A program made the position numbers and the translations under genes. A model generated the notes under the pieces. That model was not told the DNA's origin and did not search any database. It saw only the letters and a program-made list of their open reading frames with translations. Of a stretch of 52,559 nt of DNA, positions 9,718 through 19,132 are shown piece after piece; positions within the stretch are counted from its first letter, which is position 1; every line of letters starts with the position of its first letter. This DNA is from Pinguiococcus pyrenoidosus (taxonomy: Eukaryota; Sar; Pinguiophyceae; Pinguiochrysidales; Pinguiochrysidaceae). The stretch is from NCBI GenBank assembly GCA_019677205.1, contig JAAMXY010000296.1:1-52559 (forward strand), written 5' to 3'.

Positions 9718-10475
9718 GTGCGCCCCAGCATCCTAAGAGCCTCTTGGGGGAGGCTGCCAGGCAGGAGAACTAGGGGAAGGTCGCCTCCTTCCGCAGGAGC
9801 AACTGGCTTCTTGGCTGCCTCTGCGGCTTTCGGTCCACCTGCGCCGCCCGGGGAACGGAGGCCTGTGCAGGCCAATGCTGCACACGGGCCGAGGCCAGGT
9901 AGTCGGTGCGGATGAGGCCCTGCTAACTCCAGCAGAGGGGCGCGAGAGGTTTCTAGTTGGACCCTGAAGGAGATGTTCCGTTCCGCATTTGTTCCAAAAC
10001 CCAGGGCGCTAGATGGACGTTCTACGGCCTCTGCTGGTTACGTCATGGCGCAGAAGAAGGGCGCATCATTGGGTGAGAATACACTGGATGACGACCGAAT
10101 ACGTCACGGAAAAGGAACTCATCGCGAATGTGGCATAGACTCCAATTCTGAAACGCCTCTGTTGGAAGTTTCATTGGAGGGATGGGAGGAGGCCTTGAAG
10201 CTATGGCTGAGAAGCAAGATTCTCCACATCATCAGCCTGATCCAGCTAAGACACAGCCTTCGAGTCCCCTCGAGAAAAAACGGATCAACACGGAACTCCG
10301 GGCTCCAGTCTCGATCCTTCTCCAGTATCGATTTGAAACCACCCGAGCGAATCCAAAATCCAAAGCTCCACTCATTCTTATCGATCCAGAGCACTTTCAC
10401 ACCGCACCTAACCGCACCAATCCGAGTGTTAGGCGCCGCTCATTACGCAAAATCCTACGCCGCGACGCCGCCACC
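9718..10475. promoter_or_regulatory. Divergent intergenic region, MAP3K / immunophilin fusion
   Basis: About 760 bases between divergent start codons. CCAAT boxes on either strand lie at 10068-10072 (ATTGG), 10142-10146 (CCAAT), 10173-10177 (ATTGG) and 10417-10421 (CCAAT). The start codon of the plus gene sits in GCCACCATGAG, a good Kozak context. I see no convincing extra gene. Confidence 0.5.
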
Positions 10476-12019
10476 ATGAGACGGTCCGTTCACTTCACGC
10501 TTCTCTCTGCTGTCCTATGCGCGTCCGTAGCGCATGCGGGCACGACCCCCGAAGGACAGCGCTGGCTGGAGGCCAAAGCGCAGGAAAAGGACGTGGTGAA
10601 GCACTCGTCCGGCTTCTTCTACCGAATTCTCAAGCGAGGAGACGAGTCCGGCAAGAGCCCGGGCCCCACGGACAAGACGCTTTGCCACTACGAAGGCCGA
10701 CTCATCGACGGCACGATCTTCGACAGCACCTACGAGCGGGCCGAGCCGGCGCTGTTCGCCCCAAAGCAGCTCATCAAGGTCGGACACCACCCGTTCTGTT
10801 GTCTCTTCCGGCGGAGTTCGGGCTGAACGCGCCGCTTCTGGGGCGCTGCTTAGGGCTGGAGAATAGCCATGCAGGAGATGAGAGAGGGCGACAAGTGGGA
10901 GTTGTTCCTGCCGGCCGAGCTTGCCTATGGGGACAAGGCCAAGGGCAAGCACATCTGGCCGGGCAGCGTGTTGATCTTCGAGGTGGAGATGATCGAGGTC
11001 AATCCGCCTCGTACGGCGCTGGACTTCCTCAAGGATAATTACGTGCTCTTGATCGTGGCGGTGCTGGCGATGGTGTACTTCGCGGTCAATGGCGAGAGCG
11101 GCGTCAACTCGCGCAATCGGATGCCGCTGGACGCGGCGCGGAGCAAAGACAATCCCAGGTGGGCCGATGTATATATCACGCCCGTGATGCAAATCTGCTG
11201 CAGTTGGAGAACTGAAGTCCTGTACGCGCGCACGTAGGGTGTTCATGGAGCTTCGGATCGGAGAGGAGGGCCCTTTCCGCGTCGTCTTCGAGATCTTCGC
11301 GAATGTCGTTCCGCGCACGGCGGAAAACTTTCGGCAACTCTGCACCGGTAATCTGCTTAGGCGATCAACATTCAAAACTGTTTCTTTTGGTGAAGGAGGN
11401 NNNNNNNNNNNNNNNNNNNNNNTCCTCCAGTAGATCATGTGGGATGTGAGATAACGGTGAATTGTCTCGGGAGCAGGGGAGAAAGACGGCTACCACTACC
11501 TCAACAGCACGTTCCATCGCATCATTCCGCGCTTCATGGCCCAGGGAGGCGACTTTACTTCAGGTCCGCCACGCATGAAGCCCGTGCGCCCTGTGTCCCA
11601 TGCATGGCATGCTAAGGACCGTTCATGCGCGCCGTTGGACTTGCAGGAAACGGAATGGGGGGAAAGAGCATCTACGGGAGCACCTTCGAGGACGAGTGGG
11701 ACAACGGAGTCATCGGGCACACCGAGCGGGGCCTCCTCTCCATGGCGAATCGCGGCCCGAACACGAATGGCTCTCAGTTCTTCATCACGTTCAAGAACAC
11801 CAGCTTCTTGGATGGCCGACATGTGGTCTTCGGGGCTGTTGAGGTAATCACGCATCGTTGCGGAAGGCCTTCTGGCAGCCCCAGTGGTTTCCTCACGGAC
11901 GCTTGACTCGCTGCGCTCAGGACGGGATGGATGTTCTGGATCGCCTGGAAGATATCGGGAGCCAGGGTGGCCGACCGCAGGTGCCAGTCACCGTGGTGGA
12001 CTGTGGAGAAGTGAGCTGA
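10476..12019 (+). CDS. Membrane-anchored dual immunophilin: signal peptide-FKBP-TM-cyclophilin fusion (6 exons)
   Basis: Exons 10476-10778, 10854-11158, 11238-11347, 11477-11563, 11647-11843 and 11921-12019 join in phase to 366 residues. Residues 1-21 form a signal peptide. Residues 40-150 are an FKBP prolyl isomerase keeping the Tyr of HYEG, FD, GW and AYG pocket residues. Residues 164-180 are a membrane helix. Residues 201-366 are a complete cyclophilin (FHRII with Arg254, Gln262, GSQFF, DCG end). The exon 2/3 junction rebuilds NPRVF, the usual first residues of cyclophilins, with no stop between the domains. The cyclosporin-contact Trp is Phe322. Expected topology is FKBP in the ER or secretory lumen and cyclophilin in the cytosol. 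The 23-N gap (11400-11422) lies in intron 3. The alternative is two genes, the second starting at ATG 11245, but the phase and the NPR junction argue for a fusion. Confidence 0.85.
11400..11422. other. Assembly gap in an intron
   Basis: A run of 23 undetermined bases. It lies within intron 3 (11348-11476) of the immunophilin fusion, so it should not affect the coding sequence unless a small exon is hidden there. Cyclophilin conservation shows no missing residues. Confidence 0.95.
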
Positions 12020-12619
12020 GTCGACAGAAGAAAGGTGGTTCTCTTGGAAGCAAGCTTTGGCTTCCTTCTTCTAGAGAACCTCACATCTCACGTAGCATCC
12101 CGTGCCAAGGACCTGGGCCAACGTCCCCCCATGCCCACGACACCATACGTCGAGCTGAGACAGCGCGATTGAACCTTCCCTTCACATACCCGGAACACAA
12201 AATTGATGGATGCACGGCAACCGGCCTGTGCAGCCGCCAAGAGCAGAGGGCACGTCTTGGAAAGGTTCATTCAACGCTACTTCTCGCAAGCTCCCGTACC
12301 GTCGATGCACGACTGGTTGGCGCGCCTGTCTCGCAGGCAGCTTTGGTGGTCTATTGCTCCCATCGGCACCCTTTTTGAGAATGTCTTGAGCACCCTCACA
12401 TCCCCTCCGTACTCCCACGGAGCGACTTGACAAGCAGGACAACCGCAAAGTGGGGGCAAGAAAGAAGGACACCACCACGCACACCGTCGAGCCGCCTGAC
12501 CGGTCTCGGTCGGCAGCCGACACCATCCATGCACACGCTGTGGTGCCGTGGCCGTAGCCACGGCCGTGGTGAAACCGCGGCAGCACTTCAGATCATCGCC
12601 TGGCAGACAAGCAGGGGGC
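12020..12619. other. Convergent intergenic region without a recognisable gene
   Basis: 600 bases between the stop codons of the immunophilin fusion and the RRM gene. The open frames here are short and composition-driven. It probably carries the two 3' UTRs. Confidence 0.5.
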
Positions 12620-14083
12620 TCATCGAAAGTTCTGCGGCGTCTGTCCGGCGGGCGCGCCACCGAATCTAGCCGGATCCGGCGGAGCGACGCCAACTCCCGC
12701 GTTGGCGGACGCGGCGGCGTAGTAGCCCTGCATCTGCGCCGGGACCAGCGCCGGTGCCGCACTAGCTCCTAACTCCTGTGGTTGCGGCATCGGTGGATGC
12801 ATCTGCGCGTTGGCCACCTGTAGCCCCCGCAGGTCGACGGGCAGCGCGTTTCTAGAGTCCGGCGACGTCATCTGCTGCTGGGCGGGCGAGGCCGTCATGA
12901 CAGGTGGAGACGTCCCCACGGCGTGGAAGGGCATGCTCACGCTCGGGCCTGCGGACATGGGCATCTCCATGCCCATGACGGCGTTGGGATTGCTAACGTA
13001 GGTCTGCCCGCTCCCCATGCCCATCGTGGCCTGCATCCGTGCCGGCGGGGAGCCCATCGGCGCCGGCGGCTGCTGCATGGTGGCGGCCTGCGGTGCCATG
13101 GCCGCCCGCGCGCCGGTGTGCTGCTGCTCGACGGGGTACTGCGCGGCCGCGTACATGGCCGCCGCCGCCGCGTTGGCCGCCGGATTCGCATAGCCCGTGG
13201 CGTACGGATATCCCGAGTGCATCGCGTAGGCCTGGGCGCCGTACCCGCCGTTTCCCCCCAGGTACGCGGGCGAGCCCGGGTAGGGCATCATGCCGTAGGA
13301 GGCCCCGTACACCGAGGCGTCCATGCCGCCGTAGCCCTCTGCGCTGATCATGGCGGCCGGCCCCGCGGCTGTCCGGGGCCTGGCCTCGTTGACCCGCAGG
13401 TTCCGCCCTTGGAACTCGGCGTCGTGCGCTCGCTGGATGGCGGTCATTCCCTCCGCGCGGGTCTCGAAGGTCACGAAGCCGAATCCTCGGGGGCGCCCGG
13501 TCTCGTGCTCCAGCGGGAGGAAGACCTCCAGCACGTTGCCGAAGCTGCTGAAATACTCCCGCAGCTCCTCGTCTCTCGTCTGGAAATTTAAATTGCCCAC
13601 AAACAGCTTCATCTTGTCCACGTTCTTGGGCTTCTGCTTGGTCTGCGCCTCGTTCACGCGCAGCAGGCGGTTCTCGAAGGGCTTGTCGTGGGTGCCCTCG
13701 ATGGCCCGGAAGGCGTCCTCCCGGCTGGGCATGGCGACGAAGCCAAAGCCGCGATGTCTCTGCGTGCCGGGGTCCAAGGGCAGAATCACGTCGCTGACCT
13801 CTCCGAAGCGCTCAAAGTGCACTCGCAGCGCCTCCGGCTGGCTGCTGTACGGCAGGTTGCCCACGAAGATCTTCATGCCGCGCGGGGCCTCCGCCTCGGC
13901 CACCCGCTCGCCGAGGTCCGCCTCCTCCTGGCCGCCGTCCTTGGCGCTCTCGGGCTGCTCCACGCGCAGTTGGGGGCCCGGCTCCTCCGCATTGCCCGCG
14001 ACTTGGCCCTGGTTCTCCGGCAGCGTCTCGGCGATGTCGTGCGGCACGTCCACGCCGGCGTCGGCCACCGCGGGGCCGTCCAT
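12620..14083 (-). CDS. Two-RRM RNA-binding protein with Ala/Met/Pro/Gln-rich tail
   Basis: 487 residues from the ATG at 14083 (GTCATGG context). The frame stays open further upstream to 14602, but that stretch is CCAAT-rich, of low-complexity composition, and more likely promoter and 5' UTR. After an acidic N terminus, RRM1 spans about 70-147 (RNP2 IFVGNL, RNP1 RGFGFVAM) and RRM2 about 158-236 (LFVGNL, RGFGFVTF). Both end in RVNEA, and the two domains look like an internal duplication. The C-terminal half is a low-complexity Gly/Tyr/Met/Ala/Pro/Gln region of a type common in proteins that enter RNA granules. It presumably binds mRNA, but the target and compartment are unknown. Confidence 0.85.
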   Translation of the reverse strand: MDGPAVADAGVDVPHDIAETLPENQGQVAGNAEEPGPQLRVEQPESAKDGGQEEADLGERVAEAEAPRGMKIFVGNLPYSSQPEALRVHFERFGEVSDVILPLDPGTQRHRGFGFVAMPSREDAFRAIEGTHDKPFENRLLRVNEAQTKQKPKNVDKMKLFVGNLNFQTRDEELREYFSSFGNVLEVFLPLEHETGRPRGFGFVTFETRAEGMTAIQRAHDAEFQGRNLRVNEARPRTAAGPAAMISAEGYGGMDASVYGASYGMMPYPGSPAYLGGNGGYGAQAYAMHSGYPYATGYANPAANAAAAAMYAAAQYPVEQQHTGARAAMAPQAATMQQPPAPMGSPPARMQATMGMGSGQTYVSNPNAVMGMEMPMSAGPSVSMPFHAVGTSPPVMTASPAQQQMTSPDSRNALPVDLRGLQVANAQMHPPMPQPQELGASAAPALVPAQMQGYYAAASANAGVGVAPPDPARFGGAPAGQTPQNFR

Positions 14084-15776
14084 GACGCGCGCGCCGAGGG
14101 GGGGCGGAAGCGTTCCGCGGCAGAATCTAGGCGCTGCAAGGCGCCAGCAGGTCCGCGACGGCGCTCTCGCTCCTTCCCAGCGCTGCGCAGCGCTTGCGCG
14201 GCCCAGGCGGACGCGGTGGGAGGCGACTTCCGCCTTCCGCGTGGCAAGTTCTCTCCGCGCAGATCGGAATGCGGCGCCGGGGCGCTGCAAGGACGGCTCC
14301 GGGCCGGGTCCGGCCTTGCTCCCGGCGTCTCCTCGGAGTCCAGCACCGCCGTAGGCCCCCAATTTTTTTTCGGGAGCAGATGGCCGCGGCGTGAGAGGCA
14401 GGGAGAGGGCAGATGGCCGCTCCCGCCCCGCCGCAGAAGCGCTTGGACGCTTGACGCAAAGGCGCGAAGGCGGCGGCTTGGCTACCGCTGATTGGCTGGC
14501 GTCAACGGACGGAGCTTGGCGCGGCCAATGGCGCCGCGGCTGCGGCGGCCGCGCTGCGGCTATGGCGCCAGAACGGCGCGAGGCCGGCTCCTTGCCAATC
14601 ATTCCTCTGAACTTTCATATCGGAAGCGACGCCAGCGACTGCGAGCCAATGACTTGATGTTTCGCCCGCTTCCGATTCGCCGGCACAAACCCATGGCAGA
14701 ACATTAATTGCTTCTGTCGCCGGGAAAGGCGCTTTGAGACAAGAGGTTTACGCGTGGCGCTGTCCCGCGAGCTTGCGACCGGTAATATGGGCTTGCGGCC
14801 CTCGAGGCCGATTGGTTCGCGTTGAACGAGCGGGGATATTTTCAAAAAACCTGAAACTAAGGTCTTACTTTTGGGTGGCTTCGGACGGGTTGGGAACTAC
14901 TTCGCGGGGCACGCATGCGTCCTATGGCCGCGGCAAGGCGTCACACGTCGGGGAGGTGACGACAGAGGGAGGTCGGTGCAACTTGAGACCCCCAGGACCT
15001 GACAGGAAAAGGGAAGATGAAGAAGAGGAAGAGCACCGGCAAGATCAGGCAACCGAATCAAAGAAGAATCGCTCTACGGAATCATTCATCGCATAGCTAG
15101 CTAGAGGAGCACGCAGCTATGATCATCATCAGGCAGCGAGCGAGCGAAGCAGCCAGCGCCAGCCAGACGGCCAGCCGGCCCAGCCCAAAACTCCGCTACA
15201 GGCAGCCCAGGCAGCGCAAAAACAGCGCCAGCCAGCCTCGCTCCTCCCGCCCAGCGCGCAAAGAAAGATTGATGCATGAGGCTCAGGCAGCCAGCAAGCA
15301 AGTCGGGCTCGCTCAGCAAGCAAGAGGCTAGCAGCCTAGCTAGCTAGGCAGACTGGCTACCTTCCTTGCCTGTCGCTGCGAACTCCCCCCAAAACCTAAA
15401 ACCTACAGCCGGGTAGGTAGCGAACAGCCATGGCTTGCCTTCTTGGCTTGGGCGGCTGCCCACCGCTCATCATTGCTTCAAAAACCGGAAGGGAGTCCAG
15501 TTCGCGAAATTCCTCACCGCTTCCCAGTCATCCACAAAACCTTGGTTGCCTCGCAGCTTCAATCACATTTTCCTCTGACTTTGCCCACCAGTTTGGATGA
15601 CCATTCGAAGTTGTACAAAAATCCTGCGGCGCAGTTCGCCCTCTCCTCCGCGACGTCTGCCGCTCAGCCTCCGTCAAAGCCGACTCTCCGTCTTGGATCG
15701 GCTCTCCAAGGCCTCAGGAGGGGAAGGCGCCCCGAAAATTCCCCGTTTTCGAGGTCCACATCTGAGATTTCCACTG
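14084..15776. promoter_or_regulatory. Long divergent intergenic region with a CCAAT cluster and low-complexity DNA
   Basis: 1.7 kb between the RRM gene and the unknown gene at 15777. CCAAT boxes on either strand lie at 14491-14495, 14525-14529, 14595-14599, 14646-14650 and 14811-14815, closest to the RRM gene. From about 15100 to 15350 the DNA is low-complexity (CAGCCAG, GCTAGCTAG and AGCGAGCGA runs). A 120-codon frame at 14734-15096 has no protein-like features. Confidence 0.55.
15101..15350 (+). repeat. Degenerate CAGCCAG / GCTAGCTAG simple-sequence tract
   Basis: Imperfect short repeats (AGCCAGC, GCAGCC, TAGCTAGC) flanked on both sides by GCTAGCTAG-type tetranucleotide runs. It looks like simple-sequence expansion in non-coding DNA. 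Confidence 0.6.
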
Positions 15777-17096
15777 ATGCTCTCGAGAATCGGGCTCTTT
15801 TGCGCCGCTGTGGGGCTTTTGAGCCGGCCGGTTCACCCGTGGCGAAGCGCAGGAGTCCGCACGAGGCGCCATGTCAGTCCCAGACTGGCGCAGAATGGGG
15901 ATCCGGGCGAATTGGCCTTCACGGTCGGCGCGGGAGAGGCGCTGTCCCGGGTTCTGACGGGGTTGGGAGAGGACGAGAAGTATAATACGGTGCTGGCGGG
16001 CCTCTCGACGACGCTGCTGGCGCAGCTGCGGTCTGGCACGGACCGCGGCGGGGCCGAGAGCCAGCTCTCCGAGCTGCTGAGCCTTCTGCAGGAGATGCAA
16101 GGCAAGAGAATCGAGGTCTCCGACCCCGCAGCAGGCATCGTGCTGGATAGCGTGGCGGCTTCTGGTGCCCCCATCTGGGTGCTGCAGGTCATGCAAGCTC
16201 TGCGAGGTGCGGGGAGCAAGCAGGCGTCTGCCTTTGGCGCCGCGACCTCGCGGCTGTCGCCTCTGCCGTCCAACAAGTCCCGGCGGGAGCGGGCCTTGAA
16301 GGACATGCCGCCCGTTCCGGATGATCAGCGCGCCATTGAGATCGGGATCGCGGCGGCGGCCATCTCGTATGCTGGCCTCGGAGTCGGCCTGGAGGGCGCC
16401 ATCCCTTTCGCGGATGACCCGAGCTTGCTGCACACGGGCATCATCCCCGAGATCATGCTCGCCGCCTCGGCCGTGGGAGCAGGCGTCGATCTCTACGGCT
16501 CCGGCGGATCCACGCTGCTCAAGATACGCTCCGGGCTCTCGCGGCTCTTCTATCAGGTGAGGACGCGAGGATCTAGGACGAACATGGAGGATTGTCACCA
16601 ATAACCCCCCGGGCGTGTGCGGCGTGGCGAGCAGGACCCCGCGCGCGACGCTCGCGTCGAGGCATCGTCCCTGATGGTCGGGTACCTCCTCGGCCTGCCG
16701 TCTTTCGCGTTTCGTCCGACAGTGCAGGAGGCGCTCACCATGCTCGATGCCGCAGAGCCGTCGATGAAGGAGGCTCTTCCGCCAACGGCGGCCACCTTGA
16801 ATCGGATCCTCGTGTGGCTGCTGGCGCCCGTCGCCGGGGAGGACACGCAGTACTCGCAGCTCCTAGCGTCGGACCCCCGCCAGGGGGCGGCTTTCCTCTC
16901 GCTTCTGCGTGCGCGCGACTGGGGCGGCGTTGCGCTGGACGAGGAGCAGGCCAAAGAGCTGCTGCGATGGGGATACTCCGAGGCACGGAAGCTTGTTCGC
17001 ACGAATGAGGAAATCATAGACCGAATCAGCAACAGGATGGAGCAGATGCAGGGCTCCGTCGGAGACTGCGTCGCAATCATCGACGGAAGGATGTGA
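15777..17096 (+). CDS. Unknown protein with a signal-like N terminus (2 exons)
   Basis: Exons 15777-16556 and 16635-17096 join in phase (CTC TTC TAT CAG / GAC CCC) to 413 residues. The 78-base intron starts GTGAGG and ends GAGCAG. The N terminus MLSRIGLFCAAVGLLS is hydrophobic and followed by an Arg-rich segment, so targeting to the secretory pathway or a complex plastid is plausible. Mostly helical-looking sequence follows, with hydrophobic segments near residues 183-205 (IEIGIAAAAISYAGLGVGL) and 222-240 that could be membrane helices. I do not recognise the family. It converges with the FAM227 gene. Confidence 0.7.
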
Positions 17097-17111
17097 GCCG
17101 GAATTGGTGCT

Positions 17112-17185
17112 TGTGCTTACGGCTGTGCTTACGGCCGTGCCTGCGACTGTGCTTACGGCTGTACCTACGGCTGTGCTTACGCTTT
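17112..17185 (+). repeat. 12-bp degenerate tandem repeat at a convergent junction
   Basis: About six imperfect copies of GTGCTTACGGCT (with variants such as GTGCCTGCGACT and GTACCTACGGCT) between the stop codons at 17096 and 17245. Confidence 0.8.
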
Positions 17186-17244
17186 CGCTCACGATGATGC
17201 TTGCGTACGTATCAGTGATGGCTTCTTTAGTTTGCCTGGCTCGA

Positions 17245-18510
17245 CTATGCCTGTATCTTTGCACGACTTCTTCTCCTGCCCTCTTTCGGAGCTCGGGGGA
17301 TCCGCATCTTGGTCAGGAGGTGCTCGGCGAACTCGTGCAACTTGCCTGACTTCTTGACGCTGAGGAACTCCTTCTGTATCTCATCGAGACTGTTCTCGTA
17401 CGTCTCTCGCAGCGCGTCGCACTCGTTCCCGATCTTTATGATGCTCTTCTCATGATTCTGCAGCATCCAATCATGCCTTTTCTCGGCGGCCTGGGCCACC
17501 GCGCGGGCGGACTTTGTGGGTCGACCGTCCAAGCCCCTTCCCCAGAACTTGGTCGTCCCGTGCGTGTGGCCCGTGCTTCGCCGGACCACATCCAGGGCTT
17601 CGGACCCTTCGGCCATCTCGACGACGCGGAAGCGGTCCAGCCCTCCTATGACGGGCCGACTCACCGTTTCCGTGATCGCCACGCGCACGTGCAGCGCTTT
17701 GTGCAGCGACATCGCCCGATTCTTTCGCAGGAAGTGGTCGATGAGCGGAGAGAAGGACAGGTCGTAGATCTGCTTCAGCGTCCCGGAGTCCACCTCGGGC
17801 TTCGCCCTGCTCTGCTCGAACTTGGCATGCCCTGCAGAGAGCAGGGACATCTGTATCAAGCCCGCCTTGTCGATGCCGAGCAACCCTTTCTTCCGGAAGC
17901 GCAGCGCGTCCGTGGCGGTGTGAAGCCAGTGGTCGGAGGCCAACGGACGGGTGTCTCTCCGCCCGGCAAAGAGCCATGACACCAGATCGTAGAGCTTCGA
18001 GCGGAAGTCGCGATCCTCAAAGAGCGCGGCGTCGCGCGGATACGCAAGCGGCAGAGACAGAAGCAGCACTCCGCATAGCATATCCCTCAGCTGCGCCATG
18101 AGGCGCTGCAGCTTCTCCCGGGGCACTGCCAGGATGCAGTTGACGTACTGCGTCGCGGCGTGATCGAAGAGCCCGTGGCTCGTCGAGAACACCTGGTTCT
18201 GGAAGTAGCAGGCCACCACCAGCCAGAACAGCTGCCTGGCCAGCGAGAGCATGCAGGGTCTCCTCATCTGCCTCCGCCAGAAGCCCTTCCTGGAGAACGG
18301 CGCATCTTCCGTCAAGCTCTCCACGATCTGCGGCACAGGTATCGAGCTCGGCAGGGGCCTCTCCGTGTCATTGAGCTCCACAGGACTCTCCTGGTCAATG
18401 CTGGCGCCAAGGCGCGACGCGAGCTTCGGCTGACTCTTCGGCCTGCGGCCGCCTCTGGACTCCAGGTTCACCGACGTGGGGAACACGCTGTTCTTGAAGA
18501 GGTCCGCCAT
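17245..18510 (-). CDS. FAM227-family ciliary protein
   Basis: 421 residues in one exon. The central part (about residues 78-190) fits the FAM227 family: an FW-R start, the QLFWLVVACYF helix, a segment ending LPLAYPRDAALF, then DFRSKLYDLVSWLFAG. FAM227 proteins occur in flagellated eukaryotes and are linked to the axoneme, but their molecular role is not well defined. The N-terminal 70 residues and the basic C terminus (RRRSRAK) look disordered, and a possible coiled coil lies at about 345-400. Its divergent partner is a WD40 protein, and other ciliary genes lie downstream in the window, which supports the call. I rest the assignment on recognised motifs. Confidence 0.7.
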   Translation of the reverse strand: MADLFKNSVFPTSVNLESRGGRRPKSQPKLASRLGASIDQESPVELNDTERPLPSSIPVPQIVESLTEDAPFSRKGFWRRQMRRPCMLSLARQLFWLVVACYFQNQVFSTSHGLFDHAATQYVNCILAVPREKLQRLMAQLRDMLCGVLLLSLPLAYPRDAALFEDRDFRSKLYDLVSWLFAGRRDTRPLASDHWLHTATDALRFRKKGLLGIDKAGLIQMSLLSAGHAKFEQSRAKPEVDSGTLKQIYDLSFSPLIDHFLRKNRAMSLHKALHVRVAITETVSRPVIGGLDRFRVVEMAEGSEALDVVRRSTGHTHGTTKFWGRGLDGRPTKSARAVAQAAEKRHDWMLQNHEKSIIKIGNECDALRETYENSLDEIQKEFLSVKKSGKLHEFAEHLLTKMRIPRAPKEGRRRSRAKIQA

Positions 18511-19132
18511 GGTGACGCCCAGCTATCGAGGCACACGCCCACCGTGACCGGGCGTGCGGCGGCCCTGGCGAGAGCGGGCTGCGACGCCCGGAAGGGAAGA
18601 GGAAACGGCCTGAAACGGGTGACAGAACATCAATCCGAGGCGAGGCTTGATTGGTCAAAACACGAATACGGCACGATCATTGGCTACAGACTCGGGACAT
18701 GGTTGGATGTGATCCCATTTGTAAACTATGATTTGGTATACACCTCTATCATAGATCTTGAGAGATTTTCTGGAGTCGGCAAGAAAAGCAGATCTCCTTC
18801 CCTACGCCCTGCCGGCCAAGCCGCTGCTGGCCTGACGCTGGCCGTACACCATGTGGGTAGAGCGAGGGTCACGGAGCTGCTGGCATTACCCAACGACCAG
18901 AGGAGTGGGGAAAATGGGCGTGTAGTTTCAGTTTCTCTACACGTCTCTTGAGGAGCTCGCTGCTGGCGGCGCGGCTGACTCGTGGCACCGTCAGGACTCT
19001 GGAAATCACGCAAGCAGCGACTCAGCACTAGGACGATCGACGACGCACTTGCCTCTCGATGGGCGTTGACGCCTTGCAGCTTCCCGATGGAGCTACCTTA
19101 GTGGTCCTGCGGCCTTGAGAAGGGAAGCTTCG
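18511..19132. promoter_or_regulatory. Divergent intergenic region, FAM227 / WD40
   Basis: 622 bases between divergent start codons. Two ATTGG boxes in the same orientation lie at 18650-18654 and 18679-18683, about 140-170 bases from the FAM227 start codon. I see no gene here. Confidence 0.55.
18650..18683 (-). promoter_or_regulatory. Paired CCAAT boxes, 29 bp start to start
   Basis: ATTGG at 18650-18654 and again at 18679-18683, i.e. CCAAT on the minus strand. The first is followed by TCAAAA. NF-Y-type factors bind CCAAT, and paired boxes about three helical turns apart are known to act together. Function here is inferred. Confidence 0.6.

Noticed and set aside
14084-14602. In-frame extension of the RRM protein to an ATG at 14602
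   Set aside because: Low-complexity Arg/Pro/Ala composition, and overlap with a CCAAT cluster. The ATG at 14083 has a better context and is followed by protein-like sequence.
14734-15096. 120-codon plus-strand frame
   Set aside because: No domain or convincing composition. It lies in a promoter-like, repeat-rich intergenic region.
18160-18951. 263-codon plus-strand frame over the FAM227 5' end
   Set aside because: Mostly antisense to the recognised FAM227 protein, and it runs through the CCAAT pair.
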